Shown here one piece after another: positions 41,383 to 50,673 of a DNA stretch of 64,000 nucleotides. Every line of letters starts with the position of its first letter. Within the stretch, counting starts at the first letter, position 1. The position numbers and the translations under genes are program-made. This DNA comes from DASPJQ01 sp035299065 (GTDB taxonomy: Bacteria > Bacteroidota > Bacteroidia > Flavobacteriales_D > UBA2798): positions 70,231 through 134,230 of the forward strand of contig DATGXI010000120.1 in the NCBI GenBank assembly GCA_035299065.1. Direction: 5' to 3'. The notes beneath the pieces were generated by a model. That model was not told the origin of the DNA. It saw only the letters and a program-made list of their open reading frames with translations, and did no database searches.

Positions 41383-43683
41383 ATGAAATCATTCTGGAAA
41401 TTAATTCAATTACTGACTCCCTTAAATACTTACATCCGCCAGATTTTTTTACTGGCCATTCTGCAAGGGCTTTTTTACCTGGCCGTACCTTTGGGTATTC
41501 AGGCTGTGGTGACCTATACAATGGCTGGCCAAATGTCGGCCTCACTTGTGCTTTTAAGCAGCTTAACCATTGCTGCAGTAGTTTTCATCGGACTATTTCA
41601 ATTGTGGCAGATGCGCATAAATGAAACAATTCAACAAAAATTATTGCTTCACATTGGTGCCCGTTTCTCAGGAAAAATTGCCACCCTACGACCTGACTTA
41701 TATACCGACCCGCTCATTTCAGCTAAAATCAACCATTTTTTTGATGTGCTTACCTTGCAGAAAGGTATGTCAAAAATTTTGCTCGATTTTTTATTTTCCT
41801 TCATCAGCATTGTTTTTGGCTTACTCATTCTGTCTTTTTACAGCACCTTCTTTTTGATTTTTGCGTTGTCAACTGCCTTGTTTTTTTATTTTCTTATGCG
41901 TGAATATGGGTCGCGCGCCATTCAAACCAGTCTAAATGAATCAACCCGTAAATATTTATTTGTTGACTGGTTGCAAAATATGTTTAGTTCGCTAAAAAAC
42001 AATGATCCCGCATTCACTCCACAATACATAGAAGATAAAACAAATGCAGCATTGTCAGAATACCTTCTGAATAAAAACGAGCATTTTAAAGTCCTTGATT
42101 TGCTGTACCGTGGCATATTGTTTTTTAAAATTATTTTCATTGCCATCATTTTGTTTCTTGGTGTATGGCTCGTGCAAAAAGGTTACCTTAATGTTGGACA
42201 GTTTGTGGCTTCAGAGATCCTGGTAATTCTTGTAATTAATGCGGTTGAAAAATTGGTGTTTAATTTGAAAACCCTTTACGACATTCTAACGGCTACCGAA
42301 AAATTGCACCAGGTACTTGAACTGGAAGAAAACACGGTAACGGAACCCCAACCGCTATCAACTAACCTGATCACGGGTTTGCGCAACAAGGTATTTAACC
42401 ATATTTATTCCAACAGCATTAAACGATTGGTGTTTGGTGTGATCATTATTTGCCTGGTAACCCTGTTTTTGCCATGGAACCAAACAATTAATTGCACAGG
42501 AAACGTAAGCACCCTTAGTCCATCCAACCGCCCGCAAACAATCCCTTCCCGAATATCAGGCCGAATAGAAAGGTGGTTCATCAAAGAAGGTGACTTCGTT
42601 AGAAAAAATGACACCATTGCATTTATATCAGAAATCAAGGACGATTATTTTGATCCGGCCCTTATTGAACGTACCCAGGCACAGGTACAATCAAAGGAAT
42701 CAGCCATTATTTCCTATGAACAAAAAATCAATGCCATTGATCAGCAAATACAGGCTATTAATTCGATGTTACCGCTAAAACTCGAGCAAACAAAAAATAA
42801 AATAATGCAGGCAAATGTCAAAGTACTATCTGACAGTGCCGACTATGTTGCCAGCCTTAATAATTATAAAATATCAGAAGAACAGTTTAAGCGTTATGAA
42901 GAACTTTTGGCTAAAGGTGTTATTTCCAAAACCGATTTTGAAAACAGGAAAGCCAAGTTCCAGGAGCTATATGCAAAAAAAGCTGTTGCTGAAAATAAAT
43001 GGATAAATAGCAAAAATGAACGAATTAACGCGTTAATTGAATTAAGTTCAGTTAAGCAGGAATATAATGAAAAGCTCATGAAAGCTGAATCTGAGAAATT
43101 TTCAGTTATGTCCAATCTATACGACTCTGAAATTGGTCTCTCAAAAATGCAAAACCAACTTTCAAATTACAGCATCCGTAATTCGTATTATTATGTAACC
43201 GCCCCTCAGGACGGATACATCGTAAAATCATATGTGCATGGAGTAGGAGATATTGTAAAAGAAGGACTCCCACTCATTGGTTTTGTTCCCAATAGTAAAG
43301 ACTTATCGGTAGAATTGTATATTGAACCCATGGACCTACCCTTGGTGCAAAAGGGAATGGATATTCAGGTTCAGTTTGACGGATGGCCGGCTTTTGTTTT
43401 TTCAGGATGGCCAGGTGTTAGTTTTGGAACCTACAAGGCCAAAATCGTTTCAATTGATAAAGTTATTTCGGATAACGGTAAATTCCGTGTATTGGCAAAA
43501 CGGCATAAAGAAGCATGGCCTCCCTCCATTCAGGTTGGTAGTGGGGTTAAAGGACTGGTATTGCTCAAAAAAGTGCCTGTTGTGTATGAACTCTGGCGAA
43601 AAATAAACGGGTTCCCTCCTGAATTTTATACTCCGGCAAACCTCAAAAAAGAAACAAAAAAAAATGAAACCGATAAGAAATAG
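41383..43683 (+). CDS. Fusion of ABC-exporter membrane domain with HlyD-type adaptor, no ATPase domain
   Basis: Inner-membrane/periplasmic protein of 766 residues. Residues about 15-315 match the transmembrane domain of type 1 ABC exporters: five or six hydrophobic segments, with helices LHIGARFSGKIATL and LYDILTATEKLHQVLEL as in that family. Where the nucleotide-binding domain should follow there is only a linker (about 316-345), then one membrane segment (348-364). An HlyD/membrane-fusion adaptor follows: lipoyl half at about 387-417 (SRISGRIERWFIKEGDFVRK), coiled coil at 425-610, second lipoyl half with TAPQDGYI, and a beta-barrel part. No Walker A, Walker B or ABC signature was found anywhere. 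The reading frame is uninterrupted. The next gene, overlapping by 20 bp, is TolC-like. An ATPase may act in trans, or the protein may have another function. Confidence 0.85.
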   Translation: MKSFWKLIQLLTPLNTYIRQIFLLAILQGLFYLAVPLGIQAVVTYTMAGQMSASLVLLSSLTIAAVVFIGLFQLWQMRINETIQQKLLLHIGARFSGKIATLRPDLYTDPLISAKINHFFDVLTLQKGMSKILLDFLFSFISIVFGLLILSFYSTFFLIFALSTALFFYFLMREYGSRAIQTSLNESTRKYLFVDWLQNMFSSLKNNDPAFTPQYIEDKTNAALSEYLLNKNEHFKVLDLLYRGILFFKIIFIAIILFLGVWLVQKGYLNVGQFVASEILVILVINAVEKLVFNLKTLYDILTATEKLHQVLELEENTVTEPQPLSTNLITGLRNKVFNHIYSNSIKRLVFGVIIICLVTLFLPWNQTINCTGNVSTLSPSNRPQTIPSRISGRIERWFIKEGDFVRKNDTIAFISEIKDDYFDPALIERTQAQVQSKESAIISYEQKINAIDQQIQAINSMLPLKLEQTKNKIMQANVKVLSDSADYVASLNNYKISEEQFKRYEELLAKGVISKTDFENRKAKFQELYAKKAVAENKWINSKNERINALIELSSVKQEYNEKLMKAESEKFSVMSNLYDSEIGLSKMQNQLSNYSIRNSYYYVTAPQDGYIVKSYVHGVGDIVKEGLPLIGFVPNSKDLSVELYIEPMDLPLVQKGMDIQVQFDGWPAFVFSGWPGVSFGTYKAKIVSIDKVISDNGKFRVLAKRHKEAWPPSIQVGSGVKGLVLLKKVPVVYELWRKINGFPPEFYTPANLKKETKKNETDKK

Positions 43684-45061
43684 CTTTTTCTTGCTGTTGT
43701 TCATTGCCGGGTACAACGCGGTTGCACAGGACACCCTCAGGTATGAACAATTTCTGGAAACAATCCGACAAAACTATCCGGTTGTGCAGCGTGCACGTAA
43801 CCTTAAACAGTCGGCTGATCTGGCCTATAAAGCAGCAAAAGGCGGATTTGATCCGGTACTTTATTCAGGCTATGAAAATAAATTCTTTGATGGAAAAAAT
43901 TATTACTCCTTGCTGGATGTAAAACTCAAGAAACCAATTTATACTTCACAATTCCTTTCAGCGGGTTACCAATATGGGCAAGGTCAGCTGGTCAACCCTG
44001 AAAATAAAACATCGGCAAACGGACTCCCTTTTTTAGGCGTGGAAATGGCCCTTGGACAGGGAATGACCTTTGATAAACGAAGGGCTGATGTGTTGAAAAG
44101 CCGCAACTATAAATCATATTATGAAGCAGAAAGCAATGCAGTTACAAACGATGTTCTTTTCCAGGCATCGCTGGGTTTTTTTGACTGGGTTTACGCCAAT
44201 AAAGAATTGACCATTTATAACCATTTTGCCAAGTTAGCGGCACAGCGTTACGAGGGAATAAGGTCCCTGGCCCAGGTTGGTGAGTACGCAGCCATTGACA
44301 CCCTCGAATCGGCCATATTTTTACAAACACGAAACCTCGACTACAAAACAGTACTCATAAACAACCAAAAAATAGCAGCCAACCTTATAAGTTTATTATG
44401 GACTGAAGCAGCAGAACCAATGACCTCTCCAGGTCAAATGCAAAGCGATAGTCTTGAAATGTACTACGAGCAGGCAAAAAAAAAATTTGCGCGATATGCC
44501 CTGAGCGAGTTTGATAAAAATCCTGTATTGGAAAAATACAGGGCATTTCAATCGGTACTGGAAGTGGAAAAACGATTAAGGGCCGAATTGATTAAACCCA
44601 AATTAGACATTAGTTACAACTTATTGGCCAATTACATGGGTAACCAGGGTAATGAGTTAAACACAAACAACTACAAATGGGGCTTTACGTTTTCGTTTCC
44701 TATTTTTGTTCGCACGGCTGTTAACGAATATAAAATTTCAAAATTAAACCTGGCCAATAACCAATTTGAGTACAAAAACAAGTCGAACGAAATAAAACTA
44801 AAGATTGCACTCATTCAAAAAAACGCGCTTTTAACCATTGACCAGATAAACGAAGCAAATAAAAACGTGGTGTATAGCCTGGCCTTGTTCAAAGCAGAAG
44901 AATTAAAATTCCAGGCGGGAGAAAGTTCGTTGTTCATGCTCAATACCCGCGAAGCCAGATTAATGGATGCGGAGTTAAAATTAGCTGGTTACAGGTTAAA
45001 ATTTATCCAATCGGTTTGCGAACTGGTTTATCTCCACGGAGATATGAATTATAAGATGTAA
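43664..45061 (+). CDS. TolC-family outer-membrane efflux protein
   Basis: Outer-membrane channel of type I secretion or efflux systems, 465 residues. It has a signal peptide (NSFFLLLFIAGYNAVAQ) and the two-fold helical repeats of the OEP family: YEQFLETIRQNYPVVQRARNL at the start, and a C-terminal repeat with KFQAGESSLFMLNTREARLMDAELK, which is the typical 'G..s...ll.a...l..ae' signature. The start overlaps the end of the ABC/HlyD fusion gene by 20 bp, so the two are almost certainly translated together. It would complete a trans-envelope channel with the HlyD part. Confidence 0.88.
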   Translation: MKPIRNSFFLLLFIAGYNAVAQDTLRYEQFLETIRQNYPVVQRARNLKQSADLAYKAAKGGFDPVLYSGYENKFFDGKNYYSLLDVKLKKPIYTSQFLSAGYQYGQGQLVNPENKTSANGLPFLGVEMALGQGMTFDKRRADVLKSRNYKSYYEAESNAVTNDVLFQASLGFFDWVYANKELTIYNHFAKLAAQRYEGIRSLAQVGEYAAIDTLESAIFLQTRNLDYKTVLINNQKIAANLISLLWTEAAEPMTSPGQMQSDSLEMYYEQAKKKFARYALSEFDKNPVLEKYRAFQSVLEVEKRLRAELIKPKLDISYNLLANYMGNQGNELNTNNYKWGFTFSFPIFVRTAVNEYKISKLNLANNQFEYKNKSNEIKLKIALIQKNALLTIDQINEANKNVVYSLALFKAEELKFQAGESSLFMLNTREARLMDAELKLAGYRLKFIQSVCELVYLHGDMNYKM

Positions 45062-45129
45062 TTATCCCGTTAATAAAACGCTTTTTTTCTCACCTTTTCT
45101 TTGCTAATTTTACACAACCAATTTTTCCT

Positions 45130-48100
45130 ATGAAAAAGTCAATTGTGTTTTTCTTTTTTCTTTGCTGCATGCGCGGTTATACTCAGCTTCCATTTGAAAA
45201 AGTATACGCTGAAGTTCCTTCAATTCCCCGGGGGCTCCTGGAAGCCGTTTCGTGGAACCAAACGCATATGAAACACATCACTTCTTCTGAACAGGAAAGT
45301 TGCTCAGGTATTCCACGTACATATGGGTTAATGGGATTGACGCTGAATGGTAAAAATTATTTCAGGGAAAACTTGAAATTGGTTTCTTCACTTTCCGGTA
45401 TCAGGGAAAATGAAGTTATTTCAAATCCATACAAAAACGTGCTGGCATGGGCCAAAGCATTCAAAAAAATTGATGGGGTAAATATGACTTCACGGGTTGA
45501 TGAATGGAAAACACTTGCAAATAGCTTAAAAAAATTATCCGAAATTCCTGACACTGGTTACGTAAACTCCTACGCGCTCGATTGCCAGCTGTATTCCATA
45601 TTTACTTTTTTGAATGATCCTCAAATGGCGGCCAGGTTTAATTTCCCTTTGTACAACATTGATTTGGGCGAAATTTTTGGAAACGAAAAACTGGCTGTGC
45701 TTTCAGCAACAAAAGTGAAATTTGAAGCCGATGGAATTAAAGCCAACGGAGTGATCTATCCTTGTGCACTAAGTTTACGATCTACCCAATACGGTCCTGC
45801 AATATGGGACCCCGCACCATCCTGCAATTACAGTTCGCGTAGTGGAACACCTGTGTCGGCAATTACCATTCATACTATACAGGGAACATACGCAGGTGCC
45901 ATTTCATGGGCAAAAAATTGCGAGTCAAATGTTTCGTATCATTATGTGGTGCGCAGTGCCGATGGACAAATAACTCAAATGGTTGATGAAACAATTAAAG
46001 CCTGGCACGTTGGTAGTGAAAATCCCTATACCATAGGTTATGAACATGAAGGTTATGTTTCCGATCCCAGCTGGTATACAACCGCCCTTTACAACGCATC
46101 GGCAGGAATTACAAAAGATATTTGCATAAGCGGTTATGGTATTAATCCTTTCAGAACATATTTTGGAGCATCGTCAACTACGGCAGTCACATTGGGTAGT
46201 TGTACAAAAATAAAAGGTCACCAGCATTTTCCCGGGGCAACACATACCGATCCGGGCATATATTGGAACTGGCCGCATTATTACAACCTGGTAAACAACA
46301 TTACAACACCAACAACCTATACAGCTGCAACCGGCACGTTTTATGATTCAGGTGGGGCATCTGCTGATTATGCCGATGATGAACGTAAATTGTATTTAAT
46401 TCAGCCAGCCGGGGCAACCAGCGTGTCGTTAACCTTCACCGCATTTGATCTTGAACTTAATTGGGATTATATTTTTATTTACGATGGGGCAAGTACATCG
46501 GCCCCTTTAATGGGAAGCTGGACGGGAACAACATCGCCCGGTACAATTACATCAACCGGCAGCAGCATGCTGGTTGAGTTCCGAAGTGACTGCAGCACCA
46601 CCAACGCTGGCTGGGCTTGCAATTATACAACCGGAACAATAGTTCCTCCAACAGCGGATGTGACACCTCCCACAACCGGTATTACGGTGCCTTCTTCGTG
46701 GGTGTCGGCTAATTTTACAACTTCTTTTACCGATGCCGATGAGGTAGGTGGCTCGGGACTTGAAAAATCATTTTACCAGGTAATTGATTTTGACGGTACC
46801 GATTGGCATGCGAATGCAGCACGCGGTTTTTTCAGCGATAATTTTGATGGAGTAACCATTCATCCCGACTGGACAACTGTAACGGGCACATGGAATATAA
46901 CGTCAAGCGCACTTACGCAAATTGATGTTTCGCAAAATAACACCAATATTTATGCGTACCTCGAGCACAGTTTGTCAAACCGTTATTTATACAATTGGGC
47001 AGGAAAAATTGATGGAACAGGTACCAACCGCAGGGCAGGGTTCCATTATTTCTGCGATTCACCAACATTAACAAACCGCGGCAACTCTTATTTTGTATGG
47101 TTTAGGTTGGACGATGACAAGATTGAAATATACAAAGTAGCCAGCGATGTTTTTTCATTGCAAAGTACAACCACCTATAACTTTAACGCAGGCCAGTGGT
47201 ATGATTTTAAAGTGATGTATGACCGCATTACCGGATTAACACAGGTGTATGTGGACAATATACAATCGGTGGAATGGACCGATTCGGCACCATACAGCAG
47301 TGGTGATTATATTTCTTTCAGAAGCGGCAATTCAAACTGGGCGGTAAATAATTTAAAAGTGTACCGTTCGCGCGCGGCAACAACAACTGTGTTGGTTGGA
47401 CCATCAGGCGATTTGCGTTACCAGAACATTGATCCTACCACACCTGCGGGACGCATCAAAACAATTGTTAATGACTTTGCAGGAAATCTTTCGTCACTGG
47501 TGTATACCGATATGAATGTAGATACTACAGCACCGGCAATTGTTCCCGTGGTAAATGATGGAATACCCACTGATTTGGATACATGGACATCATCTATAAA
47601 TGCAACAGCTTATTGGGGTATTTCCAGTGATGCACATTCAGGAATAGCACGTTACTGGTATGCCCTGGGAACAACGCCTGGAGCAACTGATGTGGTGAAC
47701 TGGACCGACAACGGATGGTATGATTCGGTAACCGTTACCGGTTTAAGTTTAATGGTTGGCCAAACATATTATTTTTCAGTGAAAGCCGAAAATGCAGCAG
47801 GGTTGCAAAGCGCACCTGCCACAAGTGATGGGTTTACCATTATTCTTCCAACAAGCGCTCCTGTTGCCGGGTTTTATGCTATGGGAACAATTGTATGTGA
47901 AGGGCAGTGTGTTGATTTTACCAATACAACCAGCGATGCTACCAGCTATAACTGGACATTCACCGGTGGCGATATTTCATCGTCAACAATGCCAAACCCT
48001 ACAGTTTGTTATACAGCCAGTGGCAATTATGATGTTATGCTTGTGGCAAGTGGCCCGGGTGGTACCGATACAACTTTTCAAACCATAACGGTTACGGTTT

Positions 48101-48612
48101 ACGCCAATCCAACCGCAGGATTTACCATGACCAATGATACTGCGTATATGCCAACACCGTTTGTTGGATTTACCAATACATCAGTAAATGCCGATGGATT
48201 TTCATGGGACTTTGGTGATGGTAACAACAGTACCGGGGCAAATCCATGGAATTTATACGGTGCCCCAGGAACCTATACTGTTACCATGATAGCAGTGAAT
48301 GGCCCCTGTGTAAACGATACAACGTATGCCACAGTTGTTGTGGTGGACCCAAATGCAATAGGGGAGGTGTCAAATGAAATCAATATAGGCATGTATCCTA
48401 ATCCGGTTGATGCACATTTGTTTGTGACGGTAAATGGTACGTTAAAAGGAGCTACGTTGTATGTGATAAATGAAATTGGTCAGCGTGTAATAGCCCAGAA
48501 CATTTCATCTTCAACAGCAATCAATGCATCAATTCTTTCAAAAGGCATTTACATGCTGCAGGTTCAAAGTGAAGAAGGCGTTTTATTCAAGGGCAATTTT
48601 ATAAAGGAATAA
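45130..48612 (+). CDS. Secreted amidase with CUB, PKD and T9SS type A domains
   Basis: Exported multidomain protein of 1160 residues. Signal peptide (ending YTQ); an N-terminal helical region at about 25-200 that may be lysozyme-like (LLEAVSWNQTH, GIPRTYGLMGLT); an Amidase_2/PGRP domain at about 238-390 with probable zinc ligands His248 (ITIHTIQG), His364 and Asp374 (KGHQHFPGATHTDPG). It cuts the bond between N-acetylmuramic acid and L-Ala in peptidoglycan. Then come a CUB-like domain (about 398-505, FYDSGGASADYADDERKLYLI ... LNWDYIFIYDG), a concanavalin-like domain (about 570-760), Ig/Fn-like and PKD domains (NTTSDATSYNWTFTGGD, GFSWDFGDGNNS), and a type A sorting domain (IGMYPNPVDAHLFVTV). 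The layout suggests attack on other cells' walls or debris outside the cell. Confidence 0.88.
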   Translation: MKKSIVFFFFLCCMRGYTQLPFEKVYAEVPSIPRGLLEAVSWNQTHMKHITSSEQESCSGIPRTYGLMGLTLNGKNYFRENLKLVSSLSGIRENEVISNPYKNVLAWAKAFKKIDGVNMTSRVDEWKTLANSLKKLSEIPDTGYVNSYALDCQLYSIFTFLNDPQMAARFNFPLYNIDLGEIFGNEKLAVLSATKVKFEADGIKANGVIYPCALSLRSTQYGPAIWDPAPSCNYSSRSGTPVSAITIHTIQGTYAGAISWAKNCESNVSYHYVVRSADGQITQMVDETIKAWHVGSENPYTIGYEHEGYVSDPSWYTTALYNASAGITKDICISGYGINPFRTYFGASSTTAVTLGSCTKIKGHQHFPGATHTDPGIYWNWPHYYNLVNNITTPTTYTAATGTFYDSGGASADYADDERKLYLIQPAGATSVSLTFTAFDLELNWDYIFIYDGASTSAPLMGSWTGTTSPGTITSTGSSMLVEFRSDCSTTNAGWACNYTTGTIVPPTADVTPPTTGITVPSSWVSANFTTSFTDADEVGGSGLEKSFYQVIDFDGTDWHANAARGFFSDNFDGVTIHPDWTTVTGTWNITSSALTQIDVSQNNTNIYAYLEHSLSNRYLYNWAGKIDGTGTNRRAGFHYFCDSPTLTNRGNSYFVWFRLDDDKIEIYKVASDVFSLQSTTTYNFNAGQWYDFKVMYDRITGLTQVYVDNIQSVEWTDSAPYSSGDYISFRSGNSNWAVNNLKVYRSRAATTTVLVGPSGDLRYQNIDPTTPAGRIKTIVNDFAGNLSSLVYTDMNVDTTAPAIVPVVNDGIPTDLDTWTSSINATAYWGISSDAHSGIARYWYALGTTPGATDVVNWTDNGWYDSVTVTGLSLMVGQTYYFSVKAENAAGLQSAPATSDGFTIILPTSAPVAGFYAMGTIVCEGQCVDFTNTTSDATSYNWTFTGGDISSSTMPNPTVCYTASGNYDVMLVASGPGGTDTTFQTITVTVYANPTAGFTMTNDTAYMPTPFVGFTNTSVNADGFSWDFGDGNNSTGANPWNLYGAPGTYTVTMIAVNGPCVNDTTYATVVVVDPNAIGEVSNEINIGMYPNPVDAHLFVTVNGTLKGATLYVINEIGQRVIAQNISSSTAINASILSKGIYMLQVQSEEGVLFKGNFIKE

Positions 48613-48695
48613 TTTTGCGCAAGCCTTGCCAGGGTTTGAAAAACTTGTTAAAAAACTGAACTTAGCCAGTGCGTATGCGTACAGGTTTTCTACTC

Positions 48696-49466
48696 ATGAT
48701 AAACAAGATCAAAGTTCAGGTGTTTTTGAGTTTGCTTTTGGCAATTGCATTTTATTCCTGTGCCAACCAGGGAGAACCCACTGCTTTGGAAACTGAAATG
48801 CCAGATACTGTTGTAGTCAAAAACAACGCTGGAATTGAAATGGACATGAGAGGCATCAGGGACCTGGAGGAAAACGGCCTGTATGACGAACGAAATACTG
48901 AATTGAACATGCTTTCCGTTGGAAACTTTGATTTTTCATTTGATGGAAAAACTGTTTATGTAAAAGTTCGTGTAAAATTTAAATTTGATGATTCGGTTTC
49001 GATAAGCGAAAAAGCACAATTCAAGCAAAAATTCTTTTCTGGCATCAAGCAATGGTGGACAAATGCCGGTGTTGTTTTTGAACGAAAGAGCGGGAGTTGC
49101 TACGCCCGTAAAATACCCCTTCACATTGCATGTGTTGAAAATGAGAATAACTACCATAAAATGGTGGATGTTGTCAAAACAAACAGACGCTGCCATGTTA
49201 TGCGTGATATGAACCTTTGTCTTTCAGTTGACGAACGTGGCATTGCCCACGAATTTGGGCATGTACTGGGATTGTACGATAGTTATGATGGAGGCGCACT
49301 TGAAAACAGCATGGTTTGGCACGATAACCGTTACCTGCACGATACGCATGCATTAATGAACCGTGGCAATGAATTGCGCAAACGTTATTTTGAACATTAC
49401 CTAAGTAAATTAAATGCTTTGTGTGAAGGTGATTGTAAATTTGAAATAAATGCGCCTTTTGAATAA
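48696..49466 (+). CDS. Lipoprotein metzincin-type zinc protease
   Basis: Predicted 256-residue lipoprotein metalloprotease. The frame opens at 48669; the ATG at 48696 gives a normal lipoprotein signal (MINKIKVQVFLSLLLAIAFYSC). The zinc motif HEFGHVLGLYD (HExxHxxGxxD) is clear near residue 190, with Asp as third ligand as in snapalysin-like enzymes. A Met-turn candidate follows (HALMNRGNELR). The middle part has a domain with paired Cys (GSCYARKIPLHIACVE). It lies between two plus-strand exported-protein genes but with gaps, so no operon is evident. Substrate unknown. Confidence 0.8.
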   Translation: MINKIKVQVFLSLLLAIAFYSCANQGEPTALETEMPDTVVVKNNAGIEMDMRGIRDLEENGLYDERNTELNMLSVGNFDFSFDGKTVYVKVRVKFKFDDSVSISEKAQFKQKFFSGIKQWWTNAGVVFERKSGSCYARKIPLHIACVENENNYHKMVDVVKTNRRCHVMRDMNLCLSVDERGIAHEFGHVLGLYDSYDGGALENSMVWHDNRYLHDTHALMNRGNELRKRYFEHYLSKLNALCEGDCKFEINAPFE

Positions 49467-49492
49467 TTGTTTCAGGTAAAACAGTAAATTTG
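49459..49492 (+). promoter_or_regulatory. Promoter (-33 TTG, 23 nt, -7 TAAATTTG)
   Basis: TTG at 49459-49461 and TAAATTTG at 49485-49492 precede the GTG start at 49512. A second TTG at 49467 gives a 15-nt spacing, which is short. It overlaps the end of the protease gene. Confidence 0.45.
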
Positions 49493-49511
49493 GAACAGGT
49501 ATTTTAATCCT

Positions 49512-50165
49512 GTGAAAAAATTTACGTTCATTATTGTTTTTGTGCTGGTTAATGCCATGTCCTTTTCCCAATCCCCGTTCGGCCGACTTGGTATCAGTAT
49601 TTCGCCATTGCCGCTTTTGCCTGTCAATAACCATATGTATTTAAAAATGGGAATTGATGTTGGATTGTCAGACCATTTTCGTGTGTTTGGTGAGTACGGT
49701 TATGGATTGCCAAATAAAGCGTATGGAAAAGTAGACGGTTACACCCTAAAAGGTGAAATCAAATATAAATTCAACAGTGGGGCAATTCTCAATGATTTTC
49801 GTCCAAACCTGTATATAGGGTTTCGGTACTATTATAAAAATCAAACGTTGAAAGATTCAGCTGTAACACAACCGCAAAATACCGATGCATATAAAGTAGG
49901 TTTTATCATTCACAAGCAAATGCATGCGTTTGCAATTAAGTTTGGCGACTATGAGCCATTGGGTGACAAAAATCGTTTCTGGATTGATTACTACATTGGT
50001 TTTGGTTTGCGTATGAATAACATTCATTGTTCGGGCATGACTGTTGAGGAGGAACAAAACCGCGATTACGGAGATTCATTTATATTGCCTGTATTGTACA
50101 GGTGCGATAGTGGAAATACACTTGATGTGGATATTGGCTTTAGGTTGATTTATTTTTTGCGTTAG
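49512..50165 (+). CDS. Probable small outer-membrane beta-barrel protein
   Basis: Exported protein of 217 residues with GTG start and signal peptide (KKFTFIIVFVLVNAMSFSQ). The remainder alternates in a barrel-like way (YLKMGIDVGLSDHFRVFGEYGYG, YTLKGEIKYKF, PNLYIGFRYYYKN, FWIDYYIGFGLRMNN) and ends in LDVDIGFRLIYFLR, a typical last strand. It resembles the DUF3575-like small barrels of the Bacteroidota; the assignment is loose. It has its own promoter-like sequence and is followed by the convergent ispF gene 31 bp away. Confidence 0.65.
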   Translation: MKKFTFIIVFVLVNAMSFSQSPFGRLGISISPLPLLPVNNHMYLKMGIDVGLSDHFRVFGEYGYGLPNKAYGKVDGYTLKGEIKYKFNSGAILNDFRPNLYIGFRYYYKNQTLKDSAVTQPQNTDAYKVGFIIHKQMHAFAIKFGDYEPLGDKNRFWIDYYIGFGLRMNNIHCSGMTVEEEQNRDYGDSFILPVLYRCDSGNTLDVDIGFRLIYFLR

Positions 50166-50196
50166 CCAATTGCCATAATGGCGCTGTAATCAGAAG

Positions 50197-50673
50197 TTAC
50201 TTAACCAACAACACCACTGCGTAAGCAACAACCCCTTCTTCCCTCCCAATAAAACCCATGCGTTCATTGGTAGTAGCTTTTACACTTACATCATCTACAT
50301 CAATTTCAAGTAAGCGTGCAATATTGGTTCGCATGGCATCAACATGTGGTTTTAATTTTGGTTGTTCAATTACCAAACTGCAATCAACGTTGCTCACTTT
50401 ATAGTGCCGCTCTTTTATTAGATGGAATGTTTTCTCAAGCAGGATTTTCGAATCAATGTTTTTAAAAGACTGATCGGTGTCAGGAAAGTAGGTGCCAATA
50501 TCTTTTAATCCAGCTGCACCCAACAAAGCGTCACAAATAGCATGCAACAACACATCGGCATCGCTATGGCCCAATGGACCTTTATCATGGGGAATTTTTA
50601 CGCCACCTAAAATACAATCGCGGCCGCTGGCCAGTTGGTGAACATCAATACCAAATCCAACTTTGATTTTCAC
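50197..50673 (-). CDS. ispF: 2-C-methyl-D-erythritol 2,4-cyclodiphosphate synthase
   Basis: Fifth enzyme of the non-mevalonate (MEP) isoprenoid pathway, a cytosolic zinc-dependent trimer, 158 residues as usual. The metal site DVH (Asp10, His12) and the signature GHSDADVLLHAICDALLG are intact, as are PDTDQSFKNIDS and KATTNERMGFIGREEG. The start is GTG, overlapping the stop of porV (TAGTG), so it is translationally coupled to the secretion gene. Housekeeping genes after porV are a familiar arrangement in this phylum. Confidence 0.96.
   Translation of the reverse strand: MKIKVGFGIDVHQLASGRDCILGGVKIPHDKGPLGHSDADVLLHAICDALLGAAGLKDIGTYFPDTDQSFKNIDSKILLEKTFHLIKERHYKVSNVDCSLVIEQPKLKPHVDAMRTNIARLLEIDVDDVSVKATTNERMGFIGREEGVVAYAVVLLVK

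Noticed and set aside
41383..43683. ABC/HlyD fusion as a frameshift or sequencing artefact
   Set aside because: The reading frame is continuous, domains on both sides are complete, and the linker is of normal composition. A true deletion of the ATPase part cannot be excluded without relatives.
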